NCBI RefSeq assembly: GCF_030866785.1
Contig: NZ_CP133018.1
Span: 3,410,001-3,474,000 of the forward strand
Direction: 5' to 3'
DNA from: Agromyces protaetiae
GTDB taxonomy: Bacteria > Actinomycetota > Actinomycetes > Actinomycetales > Microbacteriaceae
DNA: 64,000 nt
Below, in pieces: positions 36,372 to 43,384 of the stretch. The translations under genes and the position numbers were made by a program. Below the pieces are notes generated by a model, which was not told where the DNA came from, did not search any database, and saw only the letters and a list, made by a program, of their open reading frames with translations. Numbering within the stretch: position 1 is the first letter of the stretch; each line of letters opens with the position of its first letter.

Positions 36372-36941
36372 GTGCACGTGGACGAGGGTGATGGCACCGA
36401 TGCCGACCTGCTGGACCGGGTCGCGCGCGGGGATCAGCGGGCACTGTCGGTCGTGTTCGACCGGCATGCCGCCGCGGTGACCCGGTACGCATGGGCGATG
36501 GCCGCCAGCCGGCCCGACGTCGAGGAGATCGTGCAGGACACTTTCGTCACCATGTGGCGCAAGGCCGACGAGATCGCACTCGCCGAGGCATCCCTGCTGC
36601 CCTGGCTGCTCGTGACCTGCAGGTACCTCGCGCTCAACGCCGCCCGCAAGGCAGCGAAACACGACGCCGACGAACTCGACGAACTGCGCGCCGCAGGCGC
36701 CGCCGGCGCCGTCCGCGACCACCACGACGCCGAAACGGCGCGCGACGACCTGCGCTGGGTGCTCGCCGAGATCGAAACCCTCGACCCGATCGATCGCCGC
36801 GTGTGCGAGCTGTGCCTGATCGACGGCCTCCCCTACGCCGACGCCGCCCGCGAGCTCGGGCTCAGCGTCGGCGCCGTGAAACAACGTGTATCCCGAAGCC
36901 GGAACCGGCTGAGGAAGGCGGTGACCCTCGATGAGGTCTGA
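36372..36941 (+). CDS. ECF RNA polymerase sigma factor
   Basis: 189 residues. Region 2: ALSVVFDRHAAAVTRYAWAMAASRPDVEEIVQDTFVTMWRKAD; region 4: LDPIDRRVCELCLIDGLPYADAARELGLSVGAVKQRVSRSRNRLRKAV. GTG at 36372 with GAGGA upstream; a second GTG two codons later is possible. It overlaps the next gene by 11 bp, which by context encodes its membrane-bound partner. Distinct from the SigK-like factor at 21 kb. Confidence 0.9.
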   Translation: MHVDEGDGTDADLLDRVARGDQRALSVVFDRHAAAVTRYAWAMAASRPDVEEIVQDTFVTMWRKADEIALAEASLLPWLLVTCRYLALNAARKAAKHDADELDELRAAGAAGAVRDHHDAETARDDLRWVLAEIETLDPIDRRVCELCLIDGLPYADAARELGLSVGAVKQRVSRSRNRLRKAVTLDEV

Positions 36942-38190
36942 ACCCCCCACCGGAGACGAGCTGAACCGCATGCTCGTCTCGATGAAGCAGCAGGTGCTCG
37001 AACAGGCCGCGAAGGAACCTGCACCGGCCGCGCGCGGCCGCTCGATCCACCGCGGTCTCGCGCTCGGACTCGGCGTCACGCTCTTCCTCGGCGTCGGCGC
37101 CACCGCGGCGTACGCCATCACCGTCGCCGCATCCCAGGACCCGGTCGCGGCACCACCCTCCCAGACGTTCACGCCACCCGCGTCACCCACACCCGAACCG
37201 ACCCCGAGCGCCACGCCGGCGCCGCCCGAGTTCGAAGTCGAGCCGGGGCAACCCGCGTCACGCTACGGGCTCGACTGCGACACCCTCGTCGACCCCGCGC
37301 TCATCAACGCGCTGTTCCCGGTGTCGGTCGCACCCGCCGACCCGATCGTCACCGCGTCCGGGGTCGGCATCTCGATTCCGCGCCGCACGTCGATCATGTC
37401 GATCGGGGGAACGGTGTGCGAGTGGTCGAACGGCGTTGCGAGCAACGACCAGTACGGCGTCTCACCTGAGCATGTGGGGGTCACCATCTCGGTGACGCCG
37501 CGCCCGGCCGTCGGCTGGTCCCCGCGCACGGATGGCATGCTCGATCTCGACCGATGGTCGCCCGACTGCGGCGTCGATACGGGCTCCTGCTTCGCAAGTG
37601 CCGGCGTGAATGATGCCTGGGTGACCATCGAGACGGTGGGAGCGACCACGGCGGCGATGGACCTTGCTCGATGGCACCTCTTGCGCGACTCGGTGATCGA
37701 TACCGTCGCGGCCGCCGGCCCGGCCGCTCCCCCATCCTTCGTCGAGCGTTCAGAGGCCTCGCACGTCGGCGTGTGCGAATCACTCCTCCCGCTCGAGTCG
37801 GTTCGATCCACGACGGCACGTCCCGACGTCCTCCCCGGAAGCCCGAGCGGCGGCGGCTGGAGCGACTGGGCCGAAGCCGCGTCGATCGCCGGCAACCTCT
37901 GGTGTGCATGGTCCGGCGAGGAAGACATGAACTCGGCCGCGACGCTCTCGTGGATCCGAGACGGGCGGTGGGCGTTCACTCGAATGCTCGAAGCACAGGT
38001 CGGCATGCCGGTCGAGATCGCAGGCCTCCCTTCCGCCGAGCCAGCCATCGCCCGATGCTATGAGTTCGGAGACGGCTCGATCTGCGCGGTGGACCTCATG
38101 ATCGGTGACGACTGGTTCAACGTGTCTGCGCGCACCGAGGCGACCGCGGTCGCGCTCGCCGAGGACATACTTCAGCGCTCCGCGGAGTAG
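36931..38190 (+). CDS. Membrane-anchored partner of the ECF sigma factor (possible anti-sigma)
   Basis: 419 residues. Cytoplasmic N-terminus of ~40 residues (too short for a classical zinc anti-sigma domain and without HxxxCxxC), one transmembrane helix (GLALGLGVTLFLGVGATAAYAI, ~45-66), a Pro/Thr linker, and a ~330-residue extracellular region with eight or so cysteines that could form disulfides. The outer region looks like two copies of a DUF3558-like fold, each with a CxW/CEW motif (GTVCEWSNG, NLWCAWSGEE). Overlap with the sigma gene supports a regulatory role; the mechanism is not predictable. Codon use is slightly less GC-rich toward the 3' end. Confidence 0.72.
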   Translation: MRSEPPTGDELNRMLVSMKQQVLEQAAKEPAPAARGRSIHRGLALGLGVTLFLGVGATAAYAITVAASQDPVAAPPSQTFTPPASPTPEPTPSATPAPPEFEVEPGQPASRYGLDCDTLVDPALINALFPVSVAPADPIVTASGVGISIPRRTSIMSIGGTVCEWSNGVASNDQYGVSPEHVGVTISVTPRPAVGWSPRTDGMLDLDRWSPDCGVDTGSCFASAGVNDAWVTIETVGATTAAMDLARWHLLRDSVIDTVAAAGPAAPPSFVERSEASHVGVCESLLPLESVRSTTARPDVLPGSPSGGGWSDWAEAASIAGNLWCAWSGEEDMNSAATLSWIRDGRWAFTRMLEAQVGMPVEIAGLPSAEPAIARCYEFGDGSICAVDLMIGDDWFNVSARTEATAVALAEDILQRSAE

Positions 38191-38215
38191 CCACCAGCAG
38201 GTCGGGCCACCGTGC

Positions 38216-38512
38216 TCACTCGTCGTCCCCGCGCAGCATGCGGCGCCTGGCCGACAGCAACGTGACCTCGGGCCGCTCGGCGACGAGCCGCTCGGCACGA
38301 TCGAGCACGTCGGTGACCCAGCCGGCGGAGCCGGCCACCACGGCCACGCCGATCGCGGCACGGCGGTGCAGATCCTGATCGCCGACCTCCGCGACGCTCG
38401 CGTCGGTCTCACGGCGGAGCTCGGCGACGATCGGCCGCACGACGGCACGCTTCTGCTTCAACGAGTGCACGTCGCCGAGCAACAGGTCGAACTCCGTCCA
38501 GCCGATCCACAC
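38216..38512 (-). CDS. DUF503 family protein (YlxP-like)
   Basis: 98 residues. Starts MWIGWTEFDLLLGDVHSLKQ, with the KQKRAVVRPIVAELRRETDASVAEVGDQDL motif that defines DUF503. Homologues lie near infB/rbfA in many genomes and are suspected ribosome-associated proteins; here it is isolated. ATG at 38512. Confidence 0.88.
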   Translation of the reverse strand: MWIGWTEFDLLLGDVHSLKQKRAVVRPIVAELRRETDASVAEVGDQDLHRRAAIGVAVVAGSAGWVTDVLDRAERLVAERPEVTLLSARRRMLRGDDE

Positions 38513-38565
38513 GCCTCGAGTGTTCCATCGGTACGGACGTGCGTCGAGCCGATCCCGTCAACATG

Positions 38566-38592
38566 CGCGGGTGTCAGCGCCGACACACCCGC
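38566..38592 (-). terminator. Possible terminator of the sixA-like gene
   Basis: GCGGGTGTC and GACACACCCGC, with a 2-nt asymmetry, around AGCGCC, downstream of the minus-strand phosphatase gene. Confidence 0.45.
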
Positions 38593-38618
38593 AGATCGTG
38601 ACGGAGATCCCGCCGCCG

Positions 38619-39104
38619 TCAGTCCTTGGGCGAGTCGACACGGACGAGTTCGCCGGCGGCGTCCGCGGCATCCGTCCAGCGCTCGACCGGCAGCCGCACC
38701 TCCGCGATCGTGCAGGTCGGCAACTCGACGTCCGCACCGGTCAGTCGGCCAACGAGCGCACTGAACTCGGGGTTGTGACCGACGAGTATGGCCGTCGCCG
38801 CCGTGTCGTCGAGCTCCACGACGACCTCGAGCAGGTGCGCGACGCTCGTCGCGTACATCGACTCGTCGAGCTGCACGGATGCCTCGTCGAGACCAAGCTC
38901 GTCGGCGAGCGCCGCGGCCGTCGTGCGGGCGCGGAGCGCCGTGCTCGACCGGATGAGGCCCGGACGCACCCCGCGCTCGGCGAGGCGACGCCCCATGCGC
39001 GGTGCGTCACCGCGCCCGCGATCGTTGAGCGGCCGGTCATGGTCGGCGAGGCCGGGGTGTCCCCAGTCGGACTTCGCGTGGCGCACGATGAACAGCGTCT
39101 TCAC
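38619..39104 (-). CDS. SixA-like histidine phosphatase
   Basis: 161 residues. Phosphoglycerate-mutase-like fold with the catalytic RHG-type motif as IVRHAKSDW at the N-terminus, then RSSTALRARTTAAAL and the second catalytic His in ILVGHNPEFSALVG. SixA proteins dephosphorylate phosphohistidine on proteins. GTG at 39104 precedes KTLFIVRHAK directly. Confidence 0.88.
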   Translation of the reverse strand: MKTLFIVRHAKSDWGHPGLADHDRPLNDRGRGDAPRMGRRLAERGVRPGLIRSSTALRARTTAAALADELGLDEASVQLDESMYATSVAHLLEVVVELDDTAATAILVGHNPEFSALVGRLTGADVELPTCTIAEVRLPVERWTDAADAAGELVRVDSPKD

Positions 39105-39142
39105 CCGCCCAGCCTTCCACCGTCGCGCGCGAGGCGCGACCC

Positions 39143-39688
39143 CTACGGCCGGTCGTCGAGTCGCCAGGCGATGGTCACCCGGCCCGGCCCGGCATGAATG
39201 CCCTCCTCGATCACCGCACCGACCGGCCCCCAGCTCGGAGCCCGGCGATGCCCTCCGGCGGCGAACACCCACCGGTCGGCCCAATTCGACGTGAACGTCA
39301 CCTCGGACCCGCCGTCGGCCGAGACGATGCCGCTGGTCCGTACGCTGAGACGCTCGCCGGCCCGGGCGGGCACCCTCGCGCGAACCCGGGTGCCGAACGC
39401 CGGGCGCTCGACCGGGCCCAGCACCTCGCCGCCGCCGACCGCATCGATCTCGATGGCGGCGACGCCGTCGGGCACGGTCAGCTCGAACCACAGCGTCGGC
39501 ACGAACGAATCGGCCGGGGCCTCGCAGACGCAGGACCCACCCGTGTCATCGAGGATCCAGGCGAGCGGTCGATCGCTCGAAGCGGCCAGGGCGACGGCCG
39601 AGCCGCCCCAGCCGGGAAGGCTCCGGCCGTGCAGGTTGGCGCCGTGCAGGTCGGCGCGCGTGCGCATTCGTCGGGTTTCGCGCTGCAT
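39143..39688 (-). CDS. Hypothetical beta-rich protein
   Basis: 181 residues. The first ~25 residues (RTRADLHGANLHGRSL) resemble one or two turns of a pentapeptide repeat; the rest is predicted beta sandwich (LWFELTVPDGVAAIEIDAVGG and EVTFTSNWADRWVFAAGG). No catalytic motif found. ATG at 39688; the bases just upstream are AT-rich (TATTAAT) and lack a Shine-Dalgarno, so a leaderless transcript is possible. Stands between sixA-like and hutG-like genes on the same strand. Confidence 0.6.
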   Translation of the reverse strand: MQRETRRMRTRADLHGANLHGRSLPGWGGSAVALAASSDRPLAWILDDTGGSCVCEAPADSFVPTLWFELTVPDGVAAIEIDAVGGGEVLGPVERPAFGTRVRARVPARAGERLSVRTSGIVSADGGSEVTFTSNWADRWVFAAGGHRRAPSWGPVGAVIEEGIHAGPGRVTIAWRLDDRP

Positions 39689-39763
39689 ATTAATACTGTA
39701 GGCCGACGACATCATCATTCGCAACGGCCCCGGCAGAGCGCCCGCGGCACACCGACCGCCCCG

Positions 39764-40693
39764 TCAGCGCAGCGAGATCCCCGCGAGCATCTCGAGCACG
39801 CAGAGCGCGGCGAGGCGGACCGTGCGCCCGTCCGGAGCATCCGTCGTCGCGTCGATCTCCACGAGATCGGCCGAGCGCACGCGCGGATCGCGCGCCGCCT
39901 CGCGCACGAGCGCGCGCAGCTCCCACGCGGCCAGGCCACCCGGCACCGACGCGGGGCACGCCGGCGCGACCGACCGATCGCAGACGTCGACATCGATGTC
40001 GAGGTGCACCGGGCCGCCGGCCGCCCCGGCGATCGCGACCGCCTCCCGCATGACCTCCTCGGGCGTGCGCCGATGCAGCTCGTCGCGGTGCACGACGGTG
40101 ATGCCGAGCCCGGCGGCCCGCCGCGCATAAGCCCCCGAGTTGGCGAAGTCGGCGATGCCGATCTGCACGATGCGCGTCGGGTCGAGACCGGCCTCGACGA
40201 GCCGGCGCACGGGCGAGCCGTTCGAGACCCCGTCGCGCAGGTCGAGGTGCGCGTCGAGCGTGACCAGCCCGGCGGTGGCGAGCTCGGCGCCCCACGCGCC
40301 GAGTGCGACCGGCACGGTCACCGAGTTGTCGCCCCCGAGCGCGAGCAGCACCGATCCACGCTCGAGCGCCGAGGCCACGGCCGCCGCCGTGCGCCGCTCC
40401 CCCGCGGGCCCGTCGGGCTCGTCGACGTCGCCCGCGTCCGCCGCCTGAAGACCCGCAAGGTCGCGCCCTTCGTCGGGCCCGCCGCGGCCGGGCGCGAGCG
40501 CGGGCGAGTACCGCCGCAGCGCGGCACGGATCGCCGCCGGGGTCGTGTGGGCGTTCGTCGGCGACAGCGAGGTGCGCCAGGCGGGCACCCCCAGGAGCAC
40601 CAGGTCGGCGCGTGCGCCGGGTTCCAGGTCGCTCGGCTCCGGCCACGCGCCCGCGCGCGGCCAGAGCGGATCGTGCGGGAGGGCGTCGGCCAT
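39764..40693 (-). CDS. hutG: Ureohydrolase-family enzyme, probable formimidoylglutamase
   Basis: 309 residues. Arginase/agmatinase fold with binuclear manganese site: LALGGDNSVTVPVAL (usually GGDH, here Asn), VTLDAHLDLRDGVSNGSPVRRL, HLDIDVDVCDRSVAPACPAS and a C-terminal LVEIDATTDAPDGRTVRLAA. Presence of hutH, hutU and hutI nearby favours hydrolysis of N-formiminoglutamate to glutamate and formamide; agmatinase remains possible. It is on the opposite strand and 3.7 kb from hutI, so separately transcribed. Confidence 0.82.
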   Translation of the reverse strand: MADALPHDPLWPRAGAWPEPSDLEPGARADLVLLGVPAWRTSLSPTNAHTTPAAIRAALRRYSPALAPGRGGPDEGRDLAGLQAADAGDVDEPDGPAGERRTAAAVASALERGSVLLALGGDNSVTVPVALGAWGAELATAGLVTLDAHLDLRDGVSNGSPVRRLVEAGLDPTRIVQIGIADFANSGAYARRAAGLGITVVHRDELHRRTPEEVMREAVAIAGAAGGPVHLDIDVDVCDRSVAPACPASVPGGLAAWELRALVREAARDPRVRSADLVEIDATTDAPDGRTVRLAALCVLEMLAGISLR

Positions 40694-40705
40694 GCGGCCA
40701 GGCTA

Positions 40706-40745
40706 ACGACGGCCGGATGCCTCGGACGAGACATCCGGCCGTCGT
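40706..40745 (-). terminator. Terminator of the GDSL lipase gene
   Basis: Perfect 14-bp arms ACGACGGCCGGATG (40706-40719) and complement (40732-40745), 12-nt loop, downstream of the minus-strand lipase gene. A GGATGCCTC word (40715-40723) spans arm and loop. Confidence 0.8.
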
Positions 40746-40812
40746 AGCGTCTGTCATGCCAGACGCGGAGCGACCGGACGAGCCGGCCACCCACGCGTTA
40801 CCCCACGCGCGA

Positions 40813-41907
40813 TCACCTGCCCGCGACGGCGGTCGCGACCTCCTCGGTGAGGAACGCCACGCCGGCCTCGTTGGGGTGCAACCCGCCATCGCGGACCGCG
40901 ACCGGGCTCGTGAACGTGAGTCCATTCACCCACGCGTCGGTCCCACACGGCTCGTGACCCGCACTCCTGGCCATAGCCGGCACGAACGTCGCACCGTGCT
41001 CGGCGGCGACCTGGCCGAGGCCCGCCTCGAGCGCCGCCTGGGTCCGGTGGAAATAGGCGGTGTCGACGTCGGTGAACGGGAAGGAGTTCTCGGGGAACGG
41101 CGGCGTGCCGTCGCCGAAGGCCGGCACGAAGCAGCCACCCTCGGGCGTGTCCGCGGGCGACGGGAAGATCGACGGGTACCCCACGACGACGACGATCGCG
41201 AAGGGGGCCTTCTCGGCGATCACCTCGAGCGCACCCGAGACCGCCGGCAGCACCTCGTCGCGCAGCCGCAGCGCGAGCGTGTCGAGCCCACCCGGCGCGA
41301 GCACGCTCTCGCAGTTCGGCACGCTCGGGTCGCCGAGCAGCGGCCCCGCCGCGCTCGCGGCGAGGCACTGCGGCAGCACGGTCGAGAAGCCGAGGTCGTT
41401 GCCGCCGATGGTGAGCGTGACCACCTCGGTGCGGGTGCTCAGCGCATCGGACTGGGGTGGCGCGAGCAGCCCGGATGCGGTCCGCTGCGGTGTGTCGATC
41501 ACGTTCGCCGTCGAGGCGCCGGCGCACGTGACATCCGTCACCCGCAGTTCGAGTGCGTCGGCGACGCGGTGCGGATAGTCGACCTCGGACTGGAGGCAGC
41601 CCGCCACCGGCAGCGACGAGTACGGCTCGAGGCCGAAGCCGGAGGCGTAGGAGTCGCCGAGGGCGACATAGCGCCCGCGGTGCTCGGCCGAGGGATCGTC
41701 GGCGACGGGCGCGCCTGCGACGGGCGCGTCGGTGACGGGGACGTCGCTGACGGGCACGTCGGTGACGGGCACGTCGGTGACGGGCGCAGACACCGACGCA
41801 TGCGCGGGCGCGACGGCCAGGCCGCCGAGCACGGCGACGGGGATCGCCGCGAGCGCGAGGCGTACGAACGGACGGAGACGAGATGACGGCATCGGCGTGG
41901 TCCTCAC
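40813..41907 (-). CDS. Secreted SGNH/GDSL-family esterase
   Basis: 364 residues. Signal peptide ending APAHA/S (~residue 37), then VTDVP-type tandem tetrapeptides (about 41700-41785, 12-bp repeats). SGNH motifs: block I GDSYASGFG (Ser nucleophile), block II CAGAS, block III GGNDLGF, block V HPNEAG. Six or more cysteines suggest disulfides, as in Streptomyces secreted lipases (SCO1725 type). Probably releases fatty acids from extracellular esters. Confidence 0.9.
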   Translation of the reverse strand: MRTTPMPSSRLRPFVRLALAAIPVAVLGGLAVAPAHASVSAPVTDVPVTDVPVSDVPVTDAPVAGAPVADDPSAEHRGRYVALGDSYASGFGLEPYSSLPVAGCLQSEVDYPHRVADALELRVTDVTCAGASTANVIDTPQRTASGLLAPPQSDALSTRTEVVTLTIGGNDLGFSTVLPQCLAASAAGPLLGDPSVPNCESVLAPGGLDTLALRLRDEVLPAVSGALEVIAEKAPFAIVVVVGYPSIFPSPADTPEGGCFVPAFGDGTPPFPENSFPFTDVDTAYFHRTQAALEAGLGQVAAEHGATFVPAMARSAGHEPCGTDAWVNGLTFTSPVAVRDGGLHPNEAGVAFLTEEVATAVAGR

Positions 41908-42029
41908 GGTCGAGAGGTGCGCCGTGGGATCTCCACCTGATCGTGGATCCGGCGCGCATCTGCAATGCTAATATTCTCGTCGCACGCTGTACAGTGCACG
42001 AGGAGCATGCGTGATGCACGTTCGGCGGC

Positions 42030-43022
42030 TCAGTGCATGTTCGGATACACCGCCACGAGCTCTCGCTCGCGAGCCGCGGTCAGCCCCGCTCCGCGCGGGC
42101 GGTCGAGGCCTTCGGCGCGCTCCCACGCAAGGAGGTCGGTCAGCGTCTCGTCGAGGGGCCGCATACGCAATCCCGCCCTGACCGCGGCGGCGTTGGAGCG
42201 ATCCTGGAAGGCCGCCCAGGTCGGGTCCGCGATCCACAGCGGCAGCGACTCCGGCCCCGACCACTCGGCGACGCCCTGCTCGGCGAGCCACGCACCCGGC
42301 ACCTCCACGAGTTCACCGCGGTGCCCGCCGGCCTCGCGCGAGGCCGCGAGGTACGCGCCGACCGTCGACCGGTCACCGACCGCGTTGAACGCCCCGGTCA
42401 GGCCGCGTTCGATCGAGTCCAGCATCCAGTTCACGAGGTCGCGCACGTCGATGAGCTGCGTGGCCGCCTCCGCGATCGCGGGAACGAGCATGGGGTCGTC
42501 GTCGCGCGCGGCGCGCGCGAGGTAGTACCCCGATCGCCCCGAGGCATCCCCGGGCCCGCCGATCAGACCCGGCCGGATCACCAGCAGTCGCCCGCCGAGC
42601 GCCTCGCGGTACGCCTGCTCGATCGCCGACTTGGCTTCGCCGTACGTGTCGGGGGTCGACTCGTCGTCCGAGAGCGGCGGCAGCAGCTCGGCCGATTCAT
42701 CCGCGCCGGGCTCGTCCTGCCGGGCGTAGACGTTGCCCGACGAGACGAACGTCCAATGCGCGACCCGGTCCGCGAGCGCCGCGGCCGCGCGGCGCGCGAA
42801 GCCCGGCTGGCGGGTGACGTCGATCACGGCATCCCAGTCGCGATCGGCGACGGCGTCGTAGGCACCGGCCTGCGAGCGGTCGGCGGTCACGAGCTCGGCA
42901 CCGTCGGCGCTGTCGCCGGCCTCGCCGCGCGCGAGGCAGGTCACACGATGGCCGCGGCGCACGGCGTCCGCGGCGAGCGCCCGGCCGAGCCAGGCGGTTC
43001 CTCCAAGGATGAGCAGCTTCAT
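42030..43022 (-). CDS. NAD-dependent epimerase/dehydratase family protein
   Basis: 330 residues. Rossmann start LLILGGTAWLGRALAADAVRRGH, VTADRSQ, WTFVSSGNVYA and the YGEAK motif (Tyr-x-x-x-Lys). Extended SDR fold, related to the nucleoside-diphosphate-sugar epimerase/CSP41 group. Substrate unknown. ATG at 43022; the longer open frame upstream only reads through the 19-bp minisatellite. Confidence 0.87.
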   Translation of the reverse strand: MKLLILGGTAWLGRALAADAVRRGHRVTCLARGEAGDSADGAELVTADRSQAGAYDAVADRDWDAVIDVTRQPGFARRAAAALADRVAHWTFVSSGNVYARQDEPGADESAELLPPLSDDESTPDTYGEAKSAIEQAYREALGGRLLVIRPGLIGGPGDASGRSGYYLARAARDDDPMLVPAIAEAATQLIDVRDLVNWMLDSIERGLTGAFNAVGDRSTVGAYLAASREAGGHRGELVEVPGAWLAEQGVAEWSGPESLPLWIADPTWAAFQDRSNAAAVRAGLRMRPLDETLTDLLAWERAEGLDRPRGAGLTAARERELVAVYPNMH

Positions 43023-43112
43023 GCGGCCATCACAGCAGACCGGATGCCTCGGGCGCGCGCGCGTTCGCTCTCCGCACACATCCGTGGCACTCGTTCCGTC
43101 GCGTTGGAGGTC

Positions 43113-43240
43113 GTTCTTCGCATGGGAGGGCGCACTTCGCATGGGAGGGCGCTCTTCGCATGGGAGGGCGCTCTTCGCATGGGAGGGCGCTCTTCGCATG
43201 GGAGGGCGCACTTCGCATGGGAGGGCGCTCTTCGCACGGG
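43113..43240. repeat. 19-bp tandem repeat (minisatellite)
   Basis: Six near-perfect copies of CATGGGAGGGCGCWCTTCG plus degenerate edge copies, starting at 43121, 43140, 43159, 43178, 43197 and 43216. The 19-bp period is not a multiple of three, so it is not coding. It fills much of the 362-bp gap 43023-43384 between the epimerase gene and the copper ATPase. Confidence 0.92.
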
Positions 43241-43334
43241 AGGTCGAACCATTCGGCACTCCGACGCGAGAAACGACCTCCATCGCGAGCCGCTCTCTGC
43301 GCCAGCCGGGAATACCACTGACGGTCGATCGTTA

Positions 43335-43351
43335 ATACCCCCGGGGGGTAT
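43335..43351. promoter_or_regulatory. CsoR-like copper operator
   Basis: ATACCCCCGGGGGGTAT, a G/C-tract dyad of the kind bound by CsoR-family copper repressors, 34 bp upstream of the CopB-type ATPase ATG and overlapping a TATATC -10-like box. No csoR gene is present in the window, so the repressor must be encoded elsewhere. Confidence 0.75.
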
Positions 43352-43384
43352 ATCCTCGCCCCTCAACCGAGAGAGGATGCGGAC

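Noticed and set aside
43113..43240. CRISPR-like appearance of the 19-bp repeats
   Set aside because: Perfectly tandem with no spacers and no cas genes nearby.
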